Notes: generated by a model not told the origin, from the sequence alone. 64,000 nucleotides of DNA from Antitrichia curtipendula (GCA_951230915.1 OX579636.1:5099001-5163000), one strand, 5' to 3'; shown: positions 50,467 through 62,645, numbered from the stretch's first letter. A program made the numbers and translations.

Positions 50467-52455
50467 ATGAAAATGAAGCCTTTTCAAATTTTCTTTTTTT
50501 TGCTAGACTCTCAATTCAATATCAGAATACCAACACCAGCAAATGGAATAATTGCAAGCGGGATTTTGAGATATCCTCAAGGAGGGCTAGGCAGGATCAA
50601 CATACGTATTGAACCGCTCGACACTTATGAGACACCAGACTCTACAACGGACGATGACTTTGATGGGGCTCATACACTAGTGGTTTTAACCACTAGAGGA
50701 CAACAACGTGCACAAAAGCGGAGGGCTCAGCGTCCAGTTCTTGGAGAACTTCCAGAGCAAGATGCTAATGTGCAATTCCATGGCCCTGAGGAACCAGTGG
50801 TTGGAGTTCCTGCAAGGCAGGTCCAAGCGCCTGATGAACCAACTATTGGAATTATTGATGTCATGACTCCTGCAGAAGACGTACAGAGCTTGAGGGTGCA
50901 TTTACAAGACACAGGTGCTGAAATGCATGCTCTATACAAAGATGTAGAGAAGTTTCGGGAAGAAATCAGGCGCAAAGACAAAATAATTGCTCAGGAAGCA
51001 CGTGAGATAGAAGAGCTTCGGCAATCTTTACAAGCAGCACAAATGATGAACGAAGGTCAGGATCCAGGAGGACACGCACAAGGACCTCCTCGCAATTCTC
51101 AGATTCCGGTGCAAAACGTGCACGATGCTGCTACCATGTCTACAGAAGAAGATTCATTGGCCTTTCTCGAACTTCCCACCACCGCCAACGTACCAATGCA
51201 AACTGAAGTTGAAAGCATGGTTATGGACAATAGCTCTGAGCTGAATGACTTGCGAGCAAAAAAACAAAAATTAAAAAGTCGTTTGCATGCCTTGGTGGAG
51301 CAGTACTACCAATGGAAGTTGGCATGCATGTTCACCGTCGACAAAACCCGACAATTGGTAGCTGAATTTAAAAAAATTGACCACAGCTACAGTCAACACA
51401 ATCAAGAAAGGGTGTTTGGCTTGACTTTATGGGCCCTTGTGGATGATCTTTTCACTCCCAACATGGAAACTATTGAGCTTGATGGTGGAAAAACAATCAT
51501 TGATTAGTCCCAAGAAGGGTGGGACTACAAAAATTAGTTTGGGTCGAAGTTCAACTACAAAGGGGAGCCGTTGTTGGAGTGGCCAAATCCTTCAAGCTTT
51601 GTGCACGATGGGACCGTATGTCCCATTTGTATGAATCCATTTGGCTCTGAAGGTGGAATGCATTTGGGCAAGTGCAACCACTTGTACCACCCATTTTGCC
51701 TCATTAGTTCCATGATTATCTGTCGTCAATGTGCATTGTGCAAGGCTCCTTTCCACGAGCGCTTGTACAAATTGTTTGGCTTGATCCAATACATGCCACC
51801 ACATTGGGAATTCAGTGCCTTGAATGCCCCTGATTAATATAATATGTGGGGAACAGACTTGGTGTGGAGCTGGAAATTACAAATGACATTGTTGGATAAG
51901 ACACAGGTCGGTGTTGAAACTGGTTGGGAGAGTGACCCAAATCAAATTGTCCAAGTCTGCCACCACTTGATTCCAATGAAAGACAGGCAGAGCCAAGGAC
52001 AACAAAAAAATTTCTTCCAATGCTTCAATGGACATTGGGACGAGGTTGGAAAGAAGTTTTAATTTGGACTTCATCTCAGGTGTTGGATGTAGGGCGTTGA
52101 TGGAGTTCGTGTCACCGATGACGACGGGGTTGGAATTGGGGAGGACCCTGACATGCCCAACCCGGTGGAGCTTGCTCAATTATTGGAATCTGAGTGGAGG
52201 AAAACTTTCAGAAACAAAGGGCTGGATTTCCTCCTTGAGCAGTATAGCCCAGATACACGCCGAGCGCTAGAGAGCCTCAAGCAGTCACAAATTATGAAGG
52301 CCATTTTGGAAGAAGACGGACCAGCGAGGAGAACTCAGTCTGCGGTTCGTAGACTTCAACTAGGCTCCGGTGAAGATTTTCCCATGCAGCACGGGACACA
52401 CGACAATGAGGTTGGACCCAATGGCACTGCAAATAGTCCAATGAACATCGACTGA
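50467..52455 (+). pseudogene. Coiled-coil/RING-H2 protein of the large element, five in-frame stops
   Basis: A single frame of 662 codons before the final TGA, with internal stops at TAG 51505, TAG about 51538, TAA 51835, TAA about 52060 and TAG about 52087, and no frameshift. Residues 1-346 are hydrophilic with coiled coils at about 135-195 (KDVEKFREEIRRKDKIIAQE) and 255-300. The next segment has a RING-H2-type finger, VCPICMNPFGSEGGMHLGKC then NHLYHPFC and CRQCALC (51600-51750). The C-terminal part is Trp- and Asp-rich, then ELAQLLESEWRKTFRNKGLD and a basic/acidic tail. RING-H2 proteins are usually E3 ubiquitin ligases. I do not recognise the whole architecture as a named family. An acceptor-like site at 50506 suggests the first 13 residues may be intron. 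It is a decayed gene, or one whose stops are bypassed. Confidence 0.7.
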
Positions 52456-53043
52456 GTGCATTTTCTAGTGTGGTAATTACTAATTAGCAAATCATATTTT
52501 GGGTATACACTTAGGCACTTACCATTACCGATGCTTATAGAATTGCTACTTCGGTAGTTTGGTTTCTTAAATAGTATTAGACAAAGACTTGTGGATATGC
52601 ATATTTTCTCATAGAAAACGCGCTATATGCTTTTCCAGGTTTGTACTACATGATGCATATGAAATACATATATTGATTAATGATTATTGAATTGTTGAAT
52701 TCCTTTGCGTGATGCATGTATAATTCCTTGACTAAGGACTTCTTGAGTGATAAGTTTGTAAACTTAATATACTTTATGATTATCAACATTTCAATGTGAG
52801 AAGTATTTTAACTATTTTTAAAAAAAATTACAAAATATAGTGTAATAGAAAAAAGGGAGCATACATAATTTTTTTTAAATGAACGGAATAGTAGGGATGC
52901 AAAATATATATTCTTGGACATCCCTAATCATTATTTCGCACAAACAAAGTGGTTCCAGCCCAAAAAACAATTCAAATTTGGATTTTGAGGAAGTTCCTGA
53001 ATTAAAATTTTAATTTGGTGCAATTAACCCCTAAGGTAAGAGG

Positions 53044-54581
53044 CTCAAAAAGCGACCATCTAAGTGCTGATCTGCCTTTTTCATATATTTCTTCAGATGG
53101 AAGTATTTTTAGTTTATTTTTCAGTCAAAGAAAAATAGATGAGGAATCTAACTCAAGTTGTTTCATATTTTTTGAAGCATTATTGAATTAGTTACGAATT
53201 TTTGAACACAATATGCTATAGGTCCCTATTTGTGAACATAGGCCCTCAGAAACCCATCCATGCATAGTTTGAAAAAAAATCAGGCCTTGTTCGAAAACTA
53301 GCATTGCAACATGTACAAAGCAATTGAAATGGTTTCTAAAAGCATCCCTTTTAAATCTGAAATGAATGCTTGATTTAATAATTATTTCAGATTTTTCAAT
53401 GCTTGTAAGAAGGTAGTTGAACAACAAACTCTAATTTTGAATTAAATTAGTAGACACCTAACCACTTAGTTAGGAATGAACCCCATGTGGCTCTTAAACC
53501 ATCCATTGAAGAAGTTAAAACAAATCTCATCAAGCTCCATTGTAATTCACATTTCTATTTTCCACAATTCACATGTCCATTTCAGAGCCCCTATTGGATG
53601 GTTGAAAATGCCTGGGCCGTTTTTGAGCCCTCTCCCATAAAGGTTTCTGACTATGTTTTCAACAAAAACGCTCCAAAACTGCCATTTCTAGTACAAGTAC
53701 CAAGTTTTGGAGAAAAAAACATTTTTGGACACATGTAACCGTAGGATCTTGTAGTCAACTGGTTTGAGAAGATGGGAAAAAAATTTCAAAAATTTCCGCT
53801 TTATAGATTGCAAGAGATAGGCATTTGAAGTGACAAAAATTCCTTTTTTTTCCATGCGAAAACCCGGGCAGCTGCACTTCACAAGGTCAGATCATTATGA
53901 AAAAATGTCCAAAATGGTGGTGCTTCTTTGGATTCATTCTTCAAGGCAAGTTGGCTACATGCTTCAAAAAATTTAGATCACTTCGAACTCTACGACATAT
54001 AGGAAAAAATTTGTAAGTAGAAAGAAGTAGAGAATGATTCAAAATACTAAATTGGTAACAATTTAGTTATAGAATTGAAAAATGCCAATCCCAGTGGTTG
54101 TAATGTTGTAATAAACTATCTACACCTAAAATTCTTATTTTTTTCCAAAAATATTGAAAATTGAGTTAAATGAAGGACTTCAAAGTTTATTTTAGAGTGG
54201 AGATTCCATAACTCCCCGCTAACTACCTTCAACTAAAACTCCTCATAACTTTCATCTCATAAATAAATTGGAATAATTCAAAGCTTCCCATGTATATATA
54301 AATCTAGAGAACCAATTTCAAATTTTTATTTTTTTTAAAAGTGATTTTAGAAAAAAAATGATTTGTTGTCCGGGTTGCCCATCGAGCAATGTAAACTACA
54401 AATCATACAATAACTTTTTAACCGTATAGTGAAAAGTTATGAAAATTGTTGGGCCTTAAAGCTACTCCTTGGAAAAATATTTTGTTAAAATTCAAAGAAA
54501 AAAAATAAAAATTCCATTCGTAGTGAGCAGCCCAAAATAACTATGTTGCCAACAAACGATGTTTGGTCCTTTAGGGGTTAA
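53044..54581. mobile_element. TTAA-flanked inverted-repeat element, copy D (1,530 bp)
   Basis: TTAA at 53044-53047, then CCCCTAAGGTAAGAGG; the right end reversed is CCCCTAAAGGACCAAAC, nearly the terminus of copy A, then TTAA at 54578-54581. Its interior, on the minus strand, has ACTTCAAATGCC, ATCTCTTGCAATCTAT and AAATTTTTTTCCCAT as in A and B. It is nested inside the large element, so the family moved after that element formed. Confidence 0.8.
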
Positions 54582-55730
54582 GACTTAAGAGCACAAAAAT
54601 AATTGGACTGATTCCAAATCTTTTAGAATCTTCCAAATATTATGCTAATGTTCCAAACATTATGCTATCAGCTATCAATTATTAAATTTAAAAGAACTGT
54701 ATATATAAATTAAATTTTTTTGGTATGATCCAATTCGTTTAATTCTGGCTTTTAAATCCTTCTTTTTCCAAATTTGTATAAATTCTAGAGAATTTTTTAT
54801 TTCTCATTTTTTTAAATAAAAAAATACTGCATTTGCCTTAGATTCCAAAACAATTTTTTTCCAAGGGATAAAACCACTATTCATCTTCTTATAATTTTTC
54901 GTCTCCAAAAGCTGCATTTTTTGCCTCGATAATTGAGCATCAATAATTGTTAAAATCTAAAAATCCAACGGTCAATATCTTTTATAATTAATTCCACACA
55001 TCCTACTATTCTAAACATAATAGTCTTCTTTTTGATACGCTTCTATTAAGAATTTCAAATACATCCCATACACAAATAAACCCTTAAAGTAGAACCCAAA
55101 AATATTAACTTGTATTTGAAGGGATTTCCAAATCCTTATAGCCCGTACTTCAACTTGAAGCCCTTGAAGTACAAGCACATAGCATTTCACTTGTATTTGA
55201 TTTGAATTTTAAATACTTAGAACAACAATTTACCAACACCATAAAGCCTTCAACAATAACTAAATAAAACATACCTTCTATATGATTTGAAATCAAAACC
55301 CTTGTAGCATCCAATAACAAGACTAAAGCCTTGAACTTGCTTCAAAACCATTAGAACTTGCATTTTGTTTCCTTTCCAAATCCTTGTAGATTCTATTTTC
55401 AAAAATAAATCCTTGAACTACATTTGAATACATTATAATACATCAATGACAAGAATTCCTATTTCCAAACCCTTGTAGCCCCCATTACCAAAAATAAACC
55501 CACTCAATTAGAACTCTACAAAATATGAGACGTATTTGATTTGTTTTTTGAACTCATAACCCTTTTAGTTCCTATTTGGAGAATTCATAAATCAGCATCC
55601 TTCAACTTGAATTAAAAAAATATGTACCTTATCTTTTGTTATAAATTCAAAAACCTCTAGTGTCTACTTTCAATTTTTTTTTAATTGAAGCGAGCAAGTC
55701 AATTTTCATTTTCTAAAATTTCCTTTTGCG

Positions 55731-57585
55731 GGGTGGGTCCTAGTTCGCAAGTGCATGATGAAGGCATGAAGGAGACGTCCGGGCCCAAGAAGGGAGCAAC
55801 ATGCTTCCACACATGATCTTTGAACTCAAAAAGTAGTTGGACCCTTTAATGCAGCCATTGACTTGAAGATATTTCCCTGAAATCAAATTAAAGGCTGGCT
55901 ACATTAATGGGTTCCCCTTCTCCATGGAAAAGAAGAATCCCATGACCAAATTCAACTTCTATTTCAACTTCCCCCCATATTGTGGCTGAGGAGTGGAACG
56001 TCCGCGCCCTGTCCGCGCCCTGTCCAGACGTCCGCGCCCTGACCTGGGTGTATGTGAGGAAACGTATCCAAGTGACAGACCTGAAATCCCTCCAAGCCAA
56101 ATTCGAACTCCCTCCAAGAAAAGTTTGAACTTCCTCCAAGCTAAGGTTGAATTAACTTCAAGAAAAGTTTGAACTCCCTCTAAGCCAAGTTTGAACTCCC
56201 TCTAAGCCAAGTTTGAACTCTCTCCATGACAAACTTGAGCATGCAAACTCACAAACTTGAACACAAAAATATCTTAAGTAGTATTTCATTGCAATCCTAA
56301 ACACTCTAGTAGCCCCTTACCAAAAAAAATGTTGAAGGTGAATTCCACAAATATCTTAACAAGTATTTCATCTCAATTCCAAAGCCTTCTCCGATCCCAT
56401 TACCCAAAAGTACCGTTGAACTTGAATTCCAAAATAACTTAAGTGGTATTTGATTTCTATCCCAAACTCTTCTAGGATCATCCCATTGCACAAATTAAAT
56501 TTTCAAGTTGAATGATTGAATTCCAAAATAACATGACTAGTATTTATTTTCAATCCCCAAGACCCAAACCGGTTTGGTATCCCCATTACCAAAATATACC
56601 GTTCAATTTGAATTCCAAAATAACTTAAGTAGTATTTGATTTCTATCCCAAACCTTTCTAGGATCACCATTCTAAGAATACACCGTTGAAGTTTTGAAGA
56701 CCCATACCCTTGTAGCCTCTTTTCGCAAAAAAAAATCCTGCTAATACATTTCAATGCATTATAATTTTAATTTGATTTCAATCCAAAACCTTGTAGCTAT
56801 TTATTTCCAAAATAAAGCCTTCAACAAAAAGCCAAAAAAGTATAAATTGATTATGATTTGATTTGTAAACTTCAAAACCTAAATCCCAAATAGGTTCTAA
56901 TTAGAAGAATAAAAAATGAATCCTTAAATTTGAATATAAACAAATATGTACCTTGTCGACAAGTAGAGAAAAGCGTGTCCTAACCCACTGAAAAATCAAT
57001 TGTTTTAGGTTGATTAGGGAGTGGGTTCGGATAGCTTGATTCGGACATCAATCAACATCTTTTAGTTGATTCGGACGTGAATTAACAACTTTCAGTTGGT
57101 TTGGACAACAGAAACGTGTTGATTGTTCGCCAAACCAACAAAGAAAATTTTAAAAATTGCCGAATCAACAAAAACGTGCAAATTAGGGTAGGCAATTCTA
57201 GTAGTGGTCTTTCATTAGGACTCCAAACGCTTTGGGATTCTACTCACACAAATTTTATCCTTCTTGTTTGGAAGTTCATTTTCATTTTGAAAATTATTAT
57301 TCTTTGGGTGAGTCCTAGTTCTCAAGTGCATGGTGAAGGCATGAAAGAGAGGTCCGGGCCCAAGAAGGGAGCAACATGCTTCCACACATGATCTTTGAAC
57401 TCAAAAAGTAGTTGGACCCCTTAATGCAGCCATTGACTTGAAGATATTCCCCTAAAATCAAATTAAAGGCTGGCTGCATTAATGGGCTCCCCCTCTCCAT
57501 GGAAAAGAAGAATCCCATGACCAAGTTCAGCTTCTATTTCAACTTCCCTCCATACCGTGGCTGAGGAGTGGGACGTCCGCGCCCC
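55731..57585. repeat. Direct repeat 55731-56010 / 57306-57585, offset 1,575 bp
   Basis: Two 280-bp copies, about 95% alike with no length change (shared AAGAAGGGAGCAACATGCTT and CCATGGAAAAGAAGAATCCC). Each runs straight into a GTCCGCGCCC array, so the right subterminal region of the large element was duplicated. Confidence 0.88.
56085..56900. repeat. Tandem repeats inside the large element
   Basis: 56090-56225 has about six units of a 22-27-bp word (GAACTCCCTC.AAGCCAAGTTT). 56250-56720 has about five diverged units of about 85 bp with TTGAATTCCAAAATAACTTA and AGTATTTGATTTC.ATCCCA. Similar, weaker units reach back to about 55.06 kb. Confidence 0.7.
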
Positions 57586-57735
57586 TCCAAGACATCCGCG
57601 CCCCTACGTCCACGCCTTGTCCATGCGTCCGCGCCCATCCAGGACGTCCGCGCCGTGTCCAGATGTCCACGCCTTGACCAGACGTTTGTGCCCTGTACAG
57701 TTCCCGCCCTGACAATGACGTCCGCGCCCTAATTC
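57565..57735. repeat. Right subterminal array of GACGTCCGCGCCC
   Basis: About nine copies or near-copies of (G)ACGTCCGCGCCC in 170 bp. The left end (50240-50350) has about five in the opposite orientation, and a short copy lies at 56000-56045. Such arrays in other transposons bind transposase. Confidence 0.75.
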
Positions 57736-59336
57736 CAGCGTGGACCGCCACCGTGGAAGCGAGTTGTCAATTGGAAAAATGAAAGGCGTCCGGGCTGTCT
57801 GAGACGTCCAGACGTCCGGTCCGGTTCGTCCGTCCGTCTGTCCCGTCCGATCACCTCAACCCGTCCACTATGACAACCCTAAATTGGACCATCATGGAGA
57901 GGGCGCATTTCATGTCACATGATTGCAACTTACTAAATTACTTTTGGATGGAAGTCGTGTTGCATGCAACATACTTGATCAATTGGAGCCCAACATGGGC
58001 AAATTCATGAGTGATACTAAAGGCAAAATACACAGGTATGGTCTCTGATATCTTAGCTTTAAAAATATTTGGTTGTATTGCTTACGTCCATGTACCAAAG
58101 AAAGCCCGTAGGAAATTAAACAACGAAACTCGTATATATGCTTATTTTTAGGACTTGATAGCGAAACAAAAGCCTATCAATTGTACAATAACTACAGATA
58201 AAAAATGATTATTAGTCATAATGTAATATTTGATGATTTAAAAGTAGGTTTCCAGTATCTCAAACCCAATCAAACCCATACATAGCATTATTGAACTCTC
58301 TCAAAATAGTCAAGGAGACACCTAGATAAGAAAAAACATAGAAACCATTCCTCTCCAAAACACAACATCTAATCATACTCTCAATCAAGTCCTATAGGAT
58401 CTAACCCTAGATCCTATAAATCCATCAATCTTATATCACCAACCTGATGCCACCTCCGGAGCAAGCCACTTTGAATCAAACAACAACTATGAGCCTCTAA
58501 TTAGTTAAGGACCCCCACTAGTCAATATTACCAAATCAACAAACAAATAGCTCTAGTGAATCAAAGCTCTGGACTATCAAAACACTGCTATCCAAATAGA
58601 AACCAAACACCATCTACAAAACTACAAGATTTCTAGATTCTAATTTCAAAACTGACAAAAGAACCAATAGACTTCCAGATTGCCTTCCAATAAGCAATAT
58701 AGCAAGAAGCAATTAATACTGAGATTACCTCTATCCTCAAAAACAAAACCTAGAAAGTAATAGATCAACCTTCCAAACCCAAAACCAATAATAGACAAGT
58801 GGTTGTTCAAAATCAAGAAAAATGCAAAAGGAAAAATCAACAATTTTAAAGCTAGGATCGTAGCCAAGGAGGTCCAACAAAGGGAGGAAGTCAACTACAA
58901 TGATATCTTTGCACTTTTAGTTATGTAGTCAACAATTATTCCCATCCTGGCACTAGCTGCCAAACATAATTTGTCCCTATATTAGATGTATGTTATTACC
59001 ACTTTCCTAAACGGAACTATCAATGAAAAAATTCTTATGGAGATTCTTGATGGATTTTCTGGGTTTGAAGACAACTCAAAAGTTTGTAAGATAAACCGAG
59101 CCCTATACGGCCTCAAGCAATTGCCCAAAGTTAGGAATGATCGCACCAGGTAGTGGCTCCAACAATAAGGACTTACTCAAAGCAACAGTGATTCAAACTT
59201 ATACTTCTCTAGACAAGACAACAAGCTTATTCTATTATTACTCCAAGTCGATGAGTTGATAATCATTGGCGATGATCATCAAGCAATTACTCATCTAAAG
59301 GCAAAAATGCAAAATGAGTTTGAGATGACAAACCTA

Positions 59337-59665
59337 CTAGATGGGCAATTTCGTTAAAATGGCGAAATTCCGTAACTTTGGCAGTTTTCACAGTTCAGAG
59401 CGGCCGCTCTGAAATGTTCAACAGTCCCAGATTTCTGAAATCTAAACCACTTGTAGATGTCTGAAATCTACAATAGTCATAGATGTTGCTTTCAAAGTTT
59501 AGACCGCGCGATTTGAAATATACATTAGTGCTAGATTTCTGAAATCTATATAAGACAAAGATTTATGTAATCTATACCCCTTGTAGATGTCACTTTCGCA
59601 GTTCAAAGTGGCCGCTCTGAAAATGGCATACGGAATATGCCATTTTAACGAAATTGCCCATCTAG
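59337..59665. mobile_element. MITE (321 bp) inside copia reverse transcriptase
   Basis: The ends are ATGGGCAATTTCGTTAAAAT and its inverse (TIR about 30 bp, one mismatch region), flanked by CTAG on both sides (59337-59340, 59662-59665). Because CTAG contains TA, the duplication is either CTAG or TA (mariner type). The interior repeats AGATTTCTGAAATCTA-like words and has mirrored GAGCGGCCGCTCTGAAA and GTGGCCGCTCTGAAA near the two ends. Confidence 0.75.
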
Positions 59666-61754
59666 GCAAAGCAAATAGTTACCTCGTCGTTAAAATTCAT
59701 TGTCAACCAAACGATATATTCATCAATTAGAAGGGCTATATCCTCAAATTCCTTAAAAAATTTAATCTGCAACACTGCAAACCCACAAAAATACCAATTG
59801 ACCTCAAGATCCACTTGCAAAACGAAGCGGGGTTTAGAAAAACAGACCGGACAATATATTGTTCCTTAGTAGGGAGCATGCTCTATCTCGCACATACTAG
59901 ACTTGACATATGTTACACCATTAGTTATGTGTCCAAGTATATGCAAGAGCTAGACAACGCCCATTGCCAAGCTACAAAGAAGATTTTACGTTATTACCAT
60001 GGTACGATCAATCATAAGATCTTCTTTTCATCCAATAACAAATGCACATTCCATACTTATGTTGATGCCAATTGGGGAAGAGACCTTGACACCCAACGCT
60101 CAACCTTGGATATACTCATTTTCTAACCTTGAAACCTAGTGCATATTCAATCAAGGATTTGTGGATTATCTATCCATAGAGCCTTTTTGCTAACCATATG
60201 CTTAAAGTCTAGGGCCTTAGGGTTCCTCCTTGTGGTGTGGTTATCCCACCATTCCTTGGTATGGTCTACCAAATGCCTCCAATACGCATCCACACCTAAC
60301 CTAGATACAATGCCAATTCTTGAAACCCTAGAAACATTATGGACAAAGTTCATAGGCTACATAATCTTAGTGTTCATCTGCGTTGTCTCTCCACGCTATT
60401 GAATCAAGTACTACAAATAGATACAAACCTCTTGCATGTTGTCACACACCCGAAAGTCCGGCAACGGATCACCAAAGTTATGAATTATAGTACCAACAAC
60501 ACAATTTGCACCTGCATTCGGATACCCCTCCTTGTTTGTCACTAGATTTATGAGCACAATAAAACCTACAAATCAATTCAACAAATCTATCCTTGTTACA
60601 CAATCAACAGATTAAAACTCACCAGTGACATTTGATCATCAACATCGTAGAGCACGTGCTTAACCTAAATTGAAAACCCTCATAGAAGCAACATTCTTTC
60701 AAGTATGTGTTTTCCAACTATAGTTAGGATTTTTGAGCGAAGTAAGGTGTTGAAGAATGCTCCAAAATCCTATTCTATGTTATTCATTCATCTAGCTACC
60801 TATACATCCTAGTTAGAGTAGCTATAGTAATCACAACCAAATTAGTTAGTATCTGACATTAAATTAGTATTGTACAAACTTTAAATAAACTTCATAGAAC
60901 TCAGTATCTGAAGTAGTGAGTAAGGGCAAGTAACCTTCCTCTATTATGTATATAATTGTGATTGATCGTTGATCATCTTATTTCAATATATTAAATTCAT
61001 CTCATATTGGGAGTTGAACTTCTTCATTTCCTTCCTATGTTTATCTAATTTGTAAGAAATATGTTATGTTTGTGGATAGATCATATAGAATGTAGTCCTA
61101 TTTGGCAGAAAGACTATTTGAATGTATTGATATTTGGAGTGTGCTCTTTTCACAAAGCTTATGAAGATAATTGACCTTCACTAATCCTTTTGCATCACCA
61201 GTTTATAGTAGTGGATCAAATAGTAATTCTCTTGAGATGTAACTTTATATTGGATTGTACTCCATAGTAAGACATTGCATACTATAAACAAACACTATTT
61301 TTTGAAACAACACTTGTGTGAGTACAAGATTGTTGCCAACTTTTTGACACTTTTGAGTTTACCATTATCTCCACAAGTAACAATTGAACGTTTGAACAAT
61401 GATAAGTTGAGTTTTGAATGTGAAACTATTCATTGTTGAATTTTGTAGAAATCAATACGGAAATTTGTAAAATAATTATAACCATGTAGTGTGTAATTGT
61501 TACTATTACATTTCTAAAAGTTAGTATTAATTGCTTATTGAATGAGTCATGTAAGGTTCTCAAATGCGGTAAGAATGCATTAGAATAATTAAAGATTATA
61601 CATCATTAAATTGGTAATGTCACAAATTTTGTTATTACATCAATTATGAAATGGTAAGTCCTTACACATCAGAGCAATTGATTTAGTATTGTTTTGATGC
61701 ACTATTGGCATTGCCTCCATTGAAATCATAAATCCAGATGCCAACCTGTAGGGT

Positions 61755-62130
61755 ATGCTATTTCCAACCTTAGGTTGAAACTCAAGCTTGGAATGGTGCA
61801 TTTTTTGTCCTTGTCAAGGTTGGAACTAATAAGGTTAAGACCCATGTCATGAAGTAGTAACCAAGAAAGTAGGAAGTAGTGAGCGAGAAAATAGTTCTTG
61901 AATGATCGGAATTGGAAGACTCTAGACATTGACTACCGGACAAATGCACTTTTTGGCTCCCAAAATTCACAATAATTTCAATTTTGTGAATTAAATTCTT
62001 AAATTTTTTCTTTCCCCATATTTCCTATCTTCCTACATGGGAAAAATTTCCACCACCTCATACTCCTCACCATCTGCTCCAAAATTGCTTAAATGATCAA
62101 CTATTGGTGCTTCTATCTCACTTAACTTCA
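61755..62130. repeat. Dispersed repeat, copy 2
   Basis: About 80% alike to 26020-26910 (split there). It contains no recognisable ends or coding sequence. Confidence 0.65.
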
Positions 62131-62478
62131 CACTTAGTTAATTTATGCAATCTGACAAAAAGTTCAAAAATTAGATTTCCACTACACTAACTTATCCCAT
62201 TACAATTTTGTGACTCTCATGAACATGACATCAAAACTAGCATCCTAATGTTATGTTTGATGTCCAAAAAAGTGGACGTCCAAATTTTGGACGTAAAAAA
62301 AAACACGGGTTTCTTTTAGTGAATCTCTTCTACTGCCAACCGATATTAACTTATTGAGTGCAGATCCGCCTAACATAATCTAGATGCACAAGACTTTTGT
62401 CGTTTGTGGCATGCTTTTATTATTTAAGCAATCAAAGAAGTCAAATGGCTCAACTCTTTTACATTAACAATATGTCTG

Positions 62479-62601
62479 GTAATTACAAAGTAGGCCAAGT
62501 CATCAAGAATAATTATAGGTCAGTACCAACCTTGCCGTCCGTGGCTTGGTAGGTCCTAACTGGCGATTATTCTTGATAACTTGGTCTGCTTTGTACTTAC
62601 C
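62479..62601. repeat. Hairpin, about 37-nt arms, 123 nt overall
   Basis: The left arm GGTAATTACAAAGTAGGCCA and the reversed right arm GGTAAGTACAAAGCAGACCA continue through ATCAAGAATAAT. About five mismatches in 37 nt. Precursor-like size; no evidence that it is transcribed. Confidence 0.7.
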
Positions 62602-62645
62602 TAGTCCATTTTGGCTTGAGATGCATGTTTGTACCCTTGTGAAAC

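Larger units (their letters stand above)
50103..57880. mobile_element. Mutator-like inverted-repeat element of 7,778 bp with RING-finger cargo
   Basis: Perfect 20-bp terminal inverted repeats (AGGGTTGTCATAGTGGACGG) and a perfect 10-bp target duplication AAATTGGACC (50093-50102, 57881-57890) in the copia integrase. The left subterminal region (50240-50350) carries GGGCGCGGACGTC-like words and the right one (57570-57730) carries GACGTCCGCGCCC-like words, so the arrays face inward from both ends. The interior has a long broken reading frame (50467-52455, plus strand), the TTAA-flanked element D (53048-54577), an AT-rich degenerate tandem-repeat zone (55.0-56.9 kb) and a 280-bp direct repeat. No MURA-type transposase is seen. 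Size, ends and duplication fit a non-autonomous or Pack-type Mutator-like element. Confidence 0.85.
47594..61026 (+). mobile_element. Degenerate Ty1/copia retrotransposon, host to nested insertions
   Basis: 5' LTR remnant 47594-47647, then primer-binding site TGGTATTAGAGC (47648-47659, initiator-Met-tRNA type). The 3' LTR is 60748-61026 (TGTTGAAG..CTTCTTCA) after a purine-rich GAGCGAAGTAAGG tract. Order between: Gag (about 47.95-48.9 kb), CCHC knuckle CFNCHQPNHLAKDC (about 49.03 kb), protease WYLDSGTSRYITSD (about 49.2 kb), pre-integrase and integrase (49.5-50.1 kb, resuming 57.89-58.25 kb), reverse transcriptase (58.86-59.95 kb; the YVDD box is worn to QVDE) and RNase H (to about 60.4 kb). 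Stops and frameshifts throughout show it is dead. Order PR-INT-RT-RH is Ty1/copia. Removing the insertions at 48255-48805 and 50103-57880 restores continuous Gag and integrase reading across both junctions. Confidence 0.88.

Noticed and set aside
62479..62601. Calling the hairpin a miRNA gene
   Set aside because: Structure alone does not show transcription or processing, so it is listed only as a repeat.
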